DNA of 64,000 nt from Bacteroidota bacterium (GTDB lineage Bacteria > Bacteroidota > Bacteroidia > 2-12-FULL-35-15), in assembly GCA_021323165.1 (NCBI GenBank), contig JAJTCJ010000002.1:1-64000 (forward strand), in the 5' to 3' direction. The position numbers were made by a program, and so were the translations under genes. Positions within the stretch are counted from its first letter, which is position 1. Every line of letters begins with the position of its first letter. A model generated the notes under the pieces. The model was not told where the DNA came from, did not search any database, and saw only the letters and a program-made list of their open reading frames with translations. Of this stretch, positions 30,001 through 40,500 are shown one piece after another.

Positions 30001-30589
30001 AAATCTTCTGCCGGGAGTCTATGTAGTTACAGTAAGCGATGCATTTAATTGTACAAAAACTGACACAGTGGTTATTTACAGTATTGATAACCTGAGTGCA
30101 TCTTTTTCTCCATCAGTTACCGAAGGTATTTCGCCACTGAATGTCTTCTTTACCAACAATTCAAATGGAGCAAATAATTATAGCTGGTCATTCGGGGATT
30201 CACAAACTTCTTCCGCATTTGAACCTTCACATGTTTTTACAGGCTCAGGATCTTATACTGTTGTCCTGATCGCTTCGAATGCTACTTGTCTTGATACAGC
30301 TGAATATACAATAGTTGTTGAGGAGGAACTTGAATATATTCTTCCGAATGTTTTTACTCCTAATGGTGACCAAAAAAATGACATTTTCACATTGAACGGA
30401 GGAGGAATGAAAAATTTTAACGGAGCCATCTTTAATCGTTGGGGTAAAAAAATATATGAATGGAATGATCCTAAAGGTGGATGGAACGGAGAAAATCAAC
30501 CTGACGGAGTTTACTATTATACAATTGAATTCAAAGTTGATTCAGGCGAATTAAAAACACTTACAGGATACGTGAATCTTCTCAGATAA
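27098..30589 (+). CDS. Giant adhesin with Ig-like repeats, P-domain, SprB-like and PKD domains; gliding-motility-type (type B) C-terminal domain
   Basis: MKKFISILSLTAILFFHKSLVTYGQ signal peptide; C-terminal LPNVFTPNGDQKNDIFTLNGGGMKNFNGAIFNRWGKKIYEWNDPKGGWNGENQPDGVYYYTIEFK. Confidence 0.92.
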   Translation: MKKFISILSLTAILFFHKSLVTYGQCGSTPASDLCINAPYICDLNGYCGTTSGYTAGAPTTLCSFNIENNSFISFIAIQSTVSFTATVGTCSNNNGIQMVVLQTTDCNTFNIVSNCANSVATSAVITASGLTPGQQYYLMIDGYAGDICTYTINSAIGVGTCCPVVPNAGADVEICAGDSTTLTASGGISYLWTPGNFTTQSITVSPSSTTKYIVDVANDTCSKKDSVMVFVNALPSVDAGASASICAGDSANLSAVTLSNLTYNIPLSFDNPIRYPINNIDTTYSPLVISGISGPVSAGSIVSVCINLTHPSDADLDIFLICPNGTALELSTDNGGTGDNYISTCFTSTASQQITGMSAPFTGNFQPESNAGFTALTGCSANGTWQLAVYDDASSNIGSIESWSMTINNPVNDTAMNNIWTPSSGLSATNINNPIAFPSATTTYYLTGTNSKGCSKTDSVLVTVNPLPVINAGADDTICAGSNVTLNGSGGVNYSWSPSLGLNDSTLSNPVASPSSTTTYYLKGTSAAGCVNYDSVTIMVNTYPVLNAGTDKNICAGDSIQLIATGGVTYNWLPVTGLSSSSIANPKASPATSMTYTVTSNNSGCVSTDSILVNVNFVSAYAGNDTIICAGSVASLNASGGTYYSWLPVTGLSSDTVSDPDASPSTTTTYTVTAVAGQCSAVDSIVITVNQLPVIIAGIDATICFGDSVVLSASGASSYSWIPSAGLNNSSISNPIASPVNTMAYTVTGTDVNGCSASDAVTININPLPIINAGNDVSICQGTSVTLNATGSPTLVWFPAAGLSSTTIPSPVANPLITTNYIVTATSANGCTDKDTVVVTVYNSTLNTTSNIVNSSCFGSDNGSASLTVAGGSGTYDYSWFPGGYNAANVNNLGAGTYTISIVDVITSCKDTSVVTINQPPDFAPHTGAVNATCGDANGVAIANVTGPSTYTYSWNTMPVQNTQSAVNLLPGVYVVTVSDAFNCTKTDTVVIYSIDNLSASFSPSVTEGISPLNVFFTNNSNGANNYSWSFGDSQTSSAFEPSHVFTGSGSYTVVLIASNATCLDTAEYTIVVEEELEYILPNVFTPNGDQKNDIFTLNGGGMKNFNGAIFNRWGKKIYEWNDPKGGWNGENQPDGVYYYTIEFKVDSGELKTLTGYVNLLR
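27881..28326 (+). other. Proprotein-convertase P-domain (subdomain of the 27098-30589 protein)
   Basis: VSVCINLTHPSDADLDIFLICPNGTALELSTDNGGTGDNY...GTWQLAVYDDASSNIGSIESWSMTI. Confidence 0.7.
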
Positions 30590-33500
30590 TGTTTAGAATT
30601 TATAAAATATCATTTCTTGTATTATTGGCAACGATGGCTTTTTTCAATAAAGCCGAGGCTTGCCATGGAACTGATCTTGTAAATATCAACGGAGTGCTTT
30701 CAGGCGGTAATCTTATTATTAATGCAGAATCTGATGCAGCTACGTGTGGATGTGATCCATACAGTTTTGAAATTGAATTAACATGTATAAGCTCTGCTTT
30801 TACAGGTTCAGCAACTCATTTTTCTGCTTCAATGGTTAAGTCAGGCTGTAACCAGGAACCTTATCCGACATTGATAATTCCTGTAGGCTCTTTATGTCCA
30901 GGCACAACATATAAATGGAGAGCCCGTGAACATGTTATGGGAGTTACCCCTGATGATCCTTACGGACCATGGTCTGTAATTTTCACTTTCACAACACCCG
31001 GTATCATAACACCTATAACTTTAAGTGCAACTGCCAGCCCGGCTGCTATTTGCATACCTAACTCATCAACATTAACGGCAAATGCCTCTGGCGGTTGCGG
31101 AAGCGGATATGTTTATTCCTGGGACAGCGGACTAGGTTCTGGAAGCTCTGTAACTGTTTCACCAACTGTAACCACAACATACAATGTAACAGTTACAGAT
31201 CAATGTTCCGGGTTTTCTCAAACAGTACCTGTTACTGTAACAGTGGGCCAGGCTCCGAATGGCGGTATGGCTGTAGCATCGCCTTCATCAGTCTGCGCAG
31301 GGGGCAGCACAACAATTACACTATCTTCATATAATGGTAATATCCAATGGCAAACGGCTCCCGGCCCTGTAGGTCCATGGACCAATGCCCCCGGAGCTAA
31401 TACACCAACATTCACACTTGGTCCTTTAAGTGCTACAACATTTGTAAGGGTACTTGTTACAGGAACTTGCGGAGGATCTGTATTCTCAAACACATTGGTT
31501 GTTCAGGTAATACCTAAACCAACAGTTACTGTAAATAATGCATCTGTTTGTGAAGGCCAGACTGCAACAATAACCGCAACTCCTTCTGCAGGTAGTGGAT
31601 CTTATGCATGGTCTAATTCAGCGACAACGCAAAGCATCTTAGTAACACCTTCTGTCACCACCAATTATTCGGTAATTTATACACTAAACGGATGTGCAAG
31701 TGATCCGGCAACTTCAACTGTAACGGTGAAGCCTAAGCCAATAGTTTCAATTCCTCCGGCTACTATCTGTGCAGGAGAAACCACAGTATTGCAATCTACA
31801 TCTAATCCTGCTGGAGGAAATACTGTCTGGTCTACAGGACAGGCAGGTACCTCAATAAGTGTTAGTCCTGTTTCAAATACAACTTACTACGCTTTAAATA
31901 CTTTAAATGGTTGCACCAGCGATACATCATTTGTTGCTGTAGCCGTTAAACCAATTCCTGTAATTTCAATTTCTGACACATCAATTTGTACTGGAAATAC
32001 AATTACATTAAATAGCAGTGTGTCGATACCCGGAGGGAACTACTCCTGGACTCCATCCGGTTCATCATCCTCTTCGTTAACTGTTTCCCCGCTTACAACT
32101 ACAACATATACACTTTCTTATTCCGTTAATGGCTGCAACGCTATTCCTGAAGATGTAACTGTAACTGTTAATGATTATCCGGTGATCACAATTGCAGACC
32201 AAACTATTTGTGAAGGACAATCAGCAACTCTTACTGCAGTTCCCGATATTTCCGGAGGTACATTTTTGTGGAACAATTTATCAACTGCAAATAGTATAAT
32301 TGTCAGTCCGAGCCTTACAACAACTTACTCTGCAACCTACACAGTTAACGGATGTACGAGTTCAACAGAAACAGCATTGGTGACAGTAAATGCTATTCCT
32401 CAGGTTACTGTAAACAATGCGACTATATGTCTTGGTCAATCTGTAACACTTACTGCAAATCCTGACATTTCAGGAGGGTCATTTTTATGGCAGCCGGGAA
32501 ATGAAACTACATCAACCATTAATGTTTCTCCTTTAACTACCTCAACATATAGCGTTACTTATACTTTAAATGGTTGTCCAACGACTACAACAGCTACAGT
32601 TACTGTAAACTTTTTATCCGGTGTTTCTGCAGGAAACGATGTATCAATTTGTCCCGGAGATTCCGTTCTCCTCAGTGCCACAGGAGCAAATAATTATGTG
32701 TGGTCAAATGGCTCAACAAACTCTTCAATCTCGGTTAGCCCTTTAGTTACCACTCCTTATTACTTAACCGGATCATCAGGTGCTTGTTCTGGTTTGGATA
32801 CAGTTGTTGTGAATGTTATTCCGGCAATAATTCTTTCAAGTTCTGAAACTCACATCCTGTGTAAAGGCTTTTGCACTGGCGAAATTAATGTGAGTGCTTC
32901 CGGGGGAATCGGACAACTTAATTACTTCTGGACTAATAATGTTTCGAGCACATCATCGGCATTTAATCTTTGTTCAGGAGTATATGACGTTATCGTGACT
33001 GACTCACTAGGCTGCGTTGATTCTCTATCAGTGACTATCAATGAACCATCAGAACTTAATCACAGTTTTACGGTCGACTCAACAAGTTGTTTTGGTGCAT
33101 GTGATGGAAGTGCAAATGTTATAGTAAACGGAGGCACGCCCCCTTATAATTATTTATGGCAAAATGGTGATACAGGAACTTTAGCAGATCATCTTTGCAG
33201 CGGAAATGTTACTTTAACAATAACAGATGACAATAATTGCGCAGTCAATACGGATACAGTTATCTATCAGCCAACTCAGCTAAATGCGTTTGTTTCACCA
33301 TCAGATACATTAATGTGTATTGGATCATCAACGACACTTAATTCAAGTGCTTCAGGAGGAATCGCTCCATATACCTATCAATGGTCTAACGGTTCAACCT
33401 TATCTTCTACTAATGTTTCGCCTGTAATTAATACGCAATATTCCCTGAATATTTCTGATGCTAATGGATGTACTTCTGCTTTAGTTTTTGCTGATGTAAA

Positions 33501-34527
33501 CGTAAGAGATTCGATAAAAGTTTTTGAAAATCATCCGATAGAAATTTGTTCTGGTTCCTCAGCCGTATTAAGTGCAAATGCTATCGGAGGAGATGGTCAA
33601 TATAACTTTTCCTGGCAGCCGGGTTCTTATACCGGTTCTCAAATTACGGTAACTCCATCACTCAGCACAACATATACTTTAACAGTTACAGATGGATGCG
33701 CAACTCCTTCGGTTAGTCACATTTTCACATTGTACGTTGTACCTGCGCCAACAGTAAATTTCACTACTGATACAGCTTTTGTATGTGCTAATGAATGTAT
33801 AATTTTTACAGATGCATCGGTAGTTCAGCCAGGATCTGTAAATACTTATAACTGGACTTTTAGTGATGGATCTTCAGATACAGGGACACAGATCCAGAAA
33901 TGTTTTCCTGAAGCAGGAACTTTTGATGTTAGCCTGAATGTTACATCAAACAATGGATGCAGCTCTACGCTTACAATTAATAATGCTGTTACATCAGGAG
34001 CGGTACCTGAAGTAAATTTCACTTACACACCTGAAAACCCAACAGATATTGAACCAATAGTGACTTTTCAAAACACTTCGCTTTATTCTGATACATGGAC
34101 CTGGAACTTCGGTGATGGAAGTATTTTGTCTTCTGATCAAAATCCTATACATACATACTCTGACACAGGTATTTATTGCGTTACCCTGCATGCTTCAAAC
34201 ATGCAGGGTTGTAATGACTCATCTTACAAATGTCTGAGAGTAGAGCCGGAAATGACTGTTTATATTCCTAACTCATTTACACCGGATGGAGATTCGCACA
34301 ATGAAATATTCAAAGTTATTATGTCAGGTGCGGAAATAGAATATTTTGAAATGAGAATATTTAACCGCTGGGGTAATCAGCTTTATTTTTCCAATGACCC
34401 TTTGGCAGGTTGGGATGGTAAAGGAGAAGAGGGTAATGGGATCGACACATTTGTTTATCGGGTGATAATCAAAGATATTAAGGGATATGAACGTGAGTAT
34501 TTAGGTCACGTTAATATTATAAGGTAA
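30589..34527 (+). CDS. Giant adhesin with tandem Ig-like repeats, SprB-like repeats and PKD domains; type B (gliding motility-associated) C-terminal domain
   Basis: TAATG 1-bp overlap with upstream gene; signal peptide; SprB-like ITLSSSETHILCKGFCTGEINVSASGGIGQLNYFW...; PKD TWTWNFGDGSILSSDQNPIHTYSDTG; YIPNSFTPDGDSHNEIFKV...FNRWGNQLYFSNDPLAGWDGKGEEGN. Confidence 0.92.
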   Translation: MFRIYKISFLVLLATMAFFNKAEACHGTDLVNINGVLSGGNLIINAESDAATCGCDPYSFEIELTCISSAFTGSATHFSASMVKSGCNQEPYPTLIIPVGSLCPGTTYKWRAREHVMGVTPDDPYGPWSVIFTFTTPGIITPITLSATASPAAICIPNSSTLTANASGGCGSGYVYSWDSGLGSGSSVTVSPTVTTTYNVTVTDQCSGFSQTVPVTVTVGQAPNGGMAVASPSSVCAGGSTTITLSSYNGNIQWQTAPGPVGPWTNAPGANTPTFTLGPLSATTFVRVLVTGTCGGSVFSNTLVVQVIPKPTVTVNNASVCEGQTATITATPSAGSGSYAWSNSATTQSILVTPSVTTNYSVIYTLNGCASDPATSTVTVKPKPIVSIPPATICAGETTVLQSTSNPAGGNTVWSTGQAGTSISVSPVSNTTYYALNTLNGCTSDTSFVAVAVKPIPVISISDTSICTGNTITLNSSVSIPGGNYSWTPSGSSSSSLTVSPLTTTTYTLSYSVNGCNAIPEDVTVTVNDYPVITIADQTICEGQSATLTAVPDISGGTFLWNNLSTANSIIVSPSLTTTYSATYTVNGCTSSTETALVTVNAIPQVTVNNATICLGQSVTLTANPDISGGSFLWQPGNETTSTINVSPLTTSTYSVTYTLNGCPTTTTATVTVNFLSGVSAGNDVSICPGDSVLLSATGANNYVWSNGSTNSSISVSPLVTTPYYLTGSSGACSGLDTVVVNVIPAIILSSSETHILCKGFCTGEINVSASGGIGQLNYFWTNNVSSTSSAFNLCSGVYDVIVTDSLGCVDSLSVTINEPSELNHSFTVDSTSCFGACDGSANVIVNGGTPPYNYLWQNGDTGTLADHLCSGNVTLTITDDNNCAVNTDTVIYQPTQLNAFVSPSDTLMCIGSSTTLNSSASGGIAPYTYQWSNGSTLSSTNVSPVINTQYSLNISDANGCTSALVFADVNVRDSIKVFENHPIEICSGSSAVLSANAIGGDGQYNFSWQPGSYTGSQITVTPSLSTTYTLTVTDGCATPSVSHIFTLYVVPAPTVNFTTDTAFVCANECIIFTDASVVQPGSVNTYNWTFSDGSSDTGTQIQKCFPEAGTFDVSLNVTSNNGCSSTLTINNAVTSGAVPEVNFTYTPENPTDIEPIVTFQNTSLYSDTWTWNFGDGSILSSDQNPIHTYSDTGIYCVTLHASNMQGCNDSSYKCLRVEPEMTVYIPNSFTPDGDSHNEIFKVIMSGAEIEYFEMRIFNRWGNQLYFSNDPLAGWDGKGEEGNGIDTFVYRVIIKDIKGYEREYLGHVNIIR

Positions 34528-34571
34528 AACGAAAAATAAAATCCAAGAATAATTAATTTAAATAAACCAAA

Positions 34572-37500
34572 ATGAAATCAAACTACAAGCCACTGAAATT
34601 TAATTTCAGATTTCCATTGCTAATGTTGATTTTAACAATGAATGCTTTTATTGTTAAAGCCCAAAACATTACTAATTATTCATTTGTTCCATCGACCGGG
34701 ACATATACTGCTATTTCAGGCGGAACGGTGGTTCCTCTTTCCGGTGGAACGATTGACGATGGTTATTATAACACACTTCCGATCGGGTTTAATTTCACTT
34801 ACATGGGAGTTACTTATAATAACTTTTCTGCCAGCACAAACGGATGGATGACTTTGGGTCAACCGATCACAGCTCCAGCGAATGCAAATGCACTAGCTAC
34901 TGGCGGCACACGACCTGTTATAGCACCGTTATGGGATGACCATGAGATCCCATCAGGAACTCTTACTTATCAAACATCTGGAACAGCCGGAAGTCAGGTC
35001 TTAACTATTGAATGGCTGGATGTTAAATGGAGATTTTCTGCTACAGCCCCTGTAATTTCCTTCCAGGTGAAATTATACGAAGCTACCGGAGCTGTTCAAT
35101 TTATTTACAGACAGGAAGCCGGTACGATTACTACCGGAACTGCTTCAATCGGTATTACCGGCCCAGGAACCGGGGCAGGGAATTACCTTTCTCTCAATAA
35201 TTCCGGAGCAACGCCTACTGTTAGCTCGACAGCAGAAACAACAGGTATAAGTACAAAGCCGGCTACGGGACAGAGGTATACTTTTACTCCTCCGGCAGCA
35301 CCTGCAGCACCAACAATATTTTCTGCAAATGCAATTACCATCACTTCGATGAATATTTCATGGACAGACAATTCTTCAACAGAGAGCGGATTCTTGGTTT
35401 ACCGTTCTACCGACAATGTTAATTTTTCTTTGGCAGGTACAGTTGCAAGCACTTCAGTTGCTACAACAGGTACAATTTATTCTTTGAATCAAACAGGTTT
35501 AATAGCCAACACAACCTATTATTATAATATCGTTGCATTTAACGAAGGATGGGTCTCTCCAATGATCAATGGAAGTGCCACTACCCTTCCTGCAACTTTT
35601 TGCGCAAACAGAACAGTAGGGCCTACAGGTGATTACTTATCACTTACGAATGCATTCGCAGATATTGCTTTGAACGGACTTTCCTGTTCAAGTATTCTTG
35701 AGCTGCAAACTGCTTATGTAAGTACAGTTGAAACCTTCCCGCTGAATGTTCCAAGTCTTGGAAATAATCCTTCAGTTACATTAACTGTTAGGCCTGAAGC
35801 AGGAGCAACAAATCTTTCCATAATCAGCAGCGCTGCACAAACATTAAACATGAATGGTGTTAAAGGAGTGATCTTCGATGGCCGTGCTGGTGGAGCTGGT
35901 GCTTCTCAATTAACTATTGAGAATACTTCAACGACAGGTTCAGCTATTTCTTTTATTAATGATGCGTCATATAATTCTTTTCACGATCTTACTATTAAAG
36001 GGATTAACAGTTCTGCAACAAGCGGAGTTATAACTTTCCTTGGATCGACAAGCTTATCTGGGAACAGTTTCAATACTATTCAAAACAATAATATCTCTGA
36101 TGGTGCAGGCACTCCTAATAATCTGATCTACTCTTCAGGATCTGCTTCAGCACTTAATACTGGTAATACTGTTACAAACAACAATCTATTCAATTTCTTT
36201 AATGCCGCGTCATCAAGTGCAGCAGTTTATCTTGCTGCGAATAATAGTCAATGGTCTGTTTCTAATAACAAGATCTATCAGGAAACCACCAGAACTTACA
36301 CTACCGGTGCACAGCATTATGGTATAAGGATAGTTGCTGCTAATGGCAATAACTTTACTATTAATAATAATATAATCGGTTACACTTCAAGTCTTTCATC
36401 AGGAGTATATACAATGACGGGAACTGTTACAACACGTTTCAGTGCAATTGCATTAACAACCGGAATAGTAACTGCCAGCAACATCCAGGGTAACCTGATC
36501 AGAAACTTCTCTTTAACTACAGCAAGCACTACTTCAACAGGAGAAGGAGTATTTGCAGGGATCGCTGTATTAGGCGGATCAGTTAACATTGGAACAACTG
36601 CTCCCAACATTATTGGTTCAGTAACGGAGAATGATGTTATTTCGATCACATCCACTGCATCAGCAGGAGCGGTTGTTGGTATTTATAGCACTTCAGCAGG
36701 AACAATGAATATTGTAAACAACAAAATTGGTGGGCTTTCTGCATCAGGTACTGCAGCAATGGCTAATACCGTAAGAGGTATTAACACAGCAGGATCGGGA
36801 GATTATACAATTTCTATGAATGAGATAGGTAGTGCAGTAATGGCAGATAATATCCGTGCTGGTATCTTAGGAACCACAACAGCTTCAACGGATGTCACCG
36901 GAATTGAGAATGCCGCTTCAGGAACACATACAATTTCAAACAACACCGTAACTAATATTTCTTCGTATGGATCGGGAACAACCGGCCAGGTGAGAGGTTT
37001 ATCAACTACTTCCGGAACTTCTGTTATTTCCAATAACACTATAAGTTATCTAACATCAGCAGCAAGCGGAACTGGTACAACCACAACTGCAAGTGTTATC
37101 GGTCTTCAAAAATCAGGAACTGCGGTTGACCAATCAGTAACAAATAATACAATTTTCAATTTATTGAACCTGGCTCCTACAGCTGCAGTTTCAGTGAACG
37201 GTATTTATTATTCCGGTGCTACAACAGGTACAAACCTGGTGAATGCAAATTCAATTAGAAATTTAAATGCAGCTACTTCAGGACTTGGAGTGATCAATGG
37301 AATAAATATTGGTGGAGGATCTTCAATCTTCTCTAATAATATGATCGCACTTGGGCTTGATGCAGCAGGTGCAAGCATCACTTCAGGATCTCTATCCTTC
37401 AACGGGATCCGCCTTGGAACTACTGCCGCAAATAATATCTATTTCAACTCGGTAAATATAACGGGATCTGGTGTGACCACCGGCACCGCAAATACACAGG

Positions 37501-40500
37501 CTTTTATACGTACTTCGACCGGTGTTACCGATATAAAGAATAACATCTTTGTGAATTCAAGAACTAATTCAACCGGTTCCGGTAAACATTATGCTATAAA
37601 CCTGAATGTAACTACAACTGTTACAGCAGCAAACAATAACTATTATTATCCATCAGCAATAATGGGTATAGTAGGAACAACAGAATATCTGCTGTTGAGC
37701 GACTGGAAAGTAGGGACAGGAATTGATATCAGTTCAAGAAATGTAAATCCAATGTTTATTTCTGCTACAAATCTTCATATCGATAACAGCAGCCCATCTT
37801 CTCTTGAATCATCAGCATCTGCTGTTGGGATCACTACCGATTTCGATGGTGATGTAAGGCCGGGACCTGTTAGTTCCGTAAATGGCGGAGGAACAAGTCC
37901 TGATATCGGAGCTGATGAATTTGACGGTATTCCGGTTTCTCTTGACATGGGTGCTACAGTAATTGTAAGCCCTGCTGCAAGCGGTTGTTACGGAGCAAAC
38001 GAAACCATCAAAGTGAGAATTAAAAACTACGGTGGTGCGACAATTGATTTCAGCTCCAACCCTATCACAGTGAATGTGCAGGCTAGCGGACCGAATCCGT
38101 TTACCTTCACTCCTGTTGATATTTACAGCGGGACTTTAGCAGCCGGTGCAACACTTGATACTACTATCACAGTTAATTACAACATGACGGCTGCCGGCAT
38201 TTACAATTTCAGTGCAGCAACTATCCTTTCCGGAGATGCTAACATTGCTAATGATTCAGCATTCTCTTCCGTAAATATAACTGCAGGAAATGCAAGCGCT
38301 TCTTTAACCAGCATCTGTACCGGTGGATCAACTATCCTTTCTTTGAGTGGCCAGAATGGTACTCTTCAATGGCAAAGTTCTCCTGACGGTTTAGTTTGGA
38401 CAAATGAGACAGGAACCGGAAATAGTGGAACAGGTTATATTGTTTCTCCAACAACTAACATGCAATACCGTGCTTTGGTTTGCGGATTGCACCCTTCAGA
38501 TACAGTATCCGTAACGGTTATTATTCCGGTAGCTCCAGCAACTGTTGATACTATCAGATGTGGTCCGGGACAGGTTAACCTTCACGCATCAGGTACAGGT
38601 ACTTTATTATGGTACGATGCAGCTACAGCAGGTAATATGGTGAATGTAGGTAACGATTACAGTCCGGTTATTTCTTCTACTACCTCTTACTATGTAAGTA
38701 ATATATCAGGAGGAGTTACAGAACGCGTTGGAAAAACTAACCAGGGTACTTCGAGTTTCCTAAGTGCATTAAAATACGGAGTGATCTTCACTGTAACAAG
38801 CCCTGTAATGATCGATACTGTTCATGTTTATCCTACCGGCACAGGAACCATCTCTATCGAGATCCTTGATCCTGTGACTCAGGCTGTATTATATTCTACT
38901 GCGCCATATAACATTAGTGGTACAGGTACACAAAAAATTGCAGTGCCGGTTGGAATAGCTTTAGCTCCCGGAAATTACAAGATGAGTAAAACTTCTACAG
39001 GTATTACTAATCTTATAAGAACTACTACTGGTGGGCCGTTCCCATATACATCACCTTCAGGTGCAGTATCGATCACTTCAGGTGCTACCGGAACTGCAAC
39101 AAGCACTTCTTATTATTGGTTCTACGACTGGGTTATCACAACTGGTTGCGAAAGCCCAAGAACAGCAGTAACTGCAACCGTTACTACTCCACCTGCTATG
39201 TCAGTTTCAGCAGCTTCAAACTCGATCTGTATTGGAAACAACACTACGATCACTGCTAACAGCGCTAATCCATACACATACTCATGGTCACCTGCTGCAA
39301 CTTTAAGTGCATCTACCGGAGCGTCTGTTGTTGCAACACCAACTACAACAACACAGTATACTGTAAATGCAATAGATGCTAACGGTTGTGCAAACTCCCA
39401 GGCTATAACCATCACTGTAAATGCTATCCCAACTGTAACAATGACTGCTGCTCCTACAGCTTTTTGTTTAGGAAACAGTTCGCAGTTAACAGCGCGTTCA
39501 TTACATCTTCAGGGAATTGTTGCAAGTGAAAATTTCAACGTTGCTCCTTCCGGATGGACTATAACAAACACAAGTAGTCCTGCAGGTTTGCAGTGGCAAT
39601 TTGTTTCTGATTTTGAAGGAAACAGCTTAAATGGAACAGGATTCGTTTTTGTTGACAGTGATAGTCCTGGATCATCTGCAGTGGTTAACTCTGTATTAAC
39701 AAGCCCTATAATGGATCTTACCGGATACGATTCACTCGTATTAAGCTTCGATCAGTACTATCGTCACTTATCATCTACAATTGCGAAAGTTGAAGTTTAC
39801 AATGGAACAGCATGGATCCAGATCTATAACCCGACCGCAACTACAGGATCATGGACTGCACCAAACAGCAGAAGCTTCAATGTTACTCCGTATGCAAATG
39901 CTGCTTTCCAAATCAGGTTCAGCTACTTCGGAAACTTCGATTATTACTGGGCGATCGATAATCTAAAGATCTCTTCGTATGCTGATAATAATTTCAGCTG
40001 GAGCGGTGCAGGATTGTCTTCAACAACGATCAACAACCCTGTTGCGACTCCTACTGCAACAACTATGTATTATTTAACTGTTACTGATCAGACAACATCA
40101 TGTGTTAAAACTGATTCTATCCAGGTAACTGTTAATCCAAATCCTGTTGTTACACTTGGAGCAGATACAACAATCTGTTCAAATCAAAATCTTACTTTGA
40201 ATGCAGGAACATTCGCATCTTATACTTGGTCGAACTCTGCTACTACATCAACTATCACTGTTAATGCCAGCGGAAACTATGGTGTTATGGTAACTGATGC
40301 AAACGGCTGTACCGATACTGATACTGTTGCAGTAACTGTAAATACTATCCCTACAGTATCTCTGGGTTCCGATACAGATATTTGTGCAGGCCTGAATGTA
40401 ACATTGACTCCTGGGAACACTTTTTCTTCATATAACTGGTCTACAGGTGAAACAACTGCTTCTATCGTTGCTGCAACTGCAGGTAATTATTATGTATCAG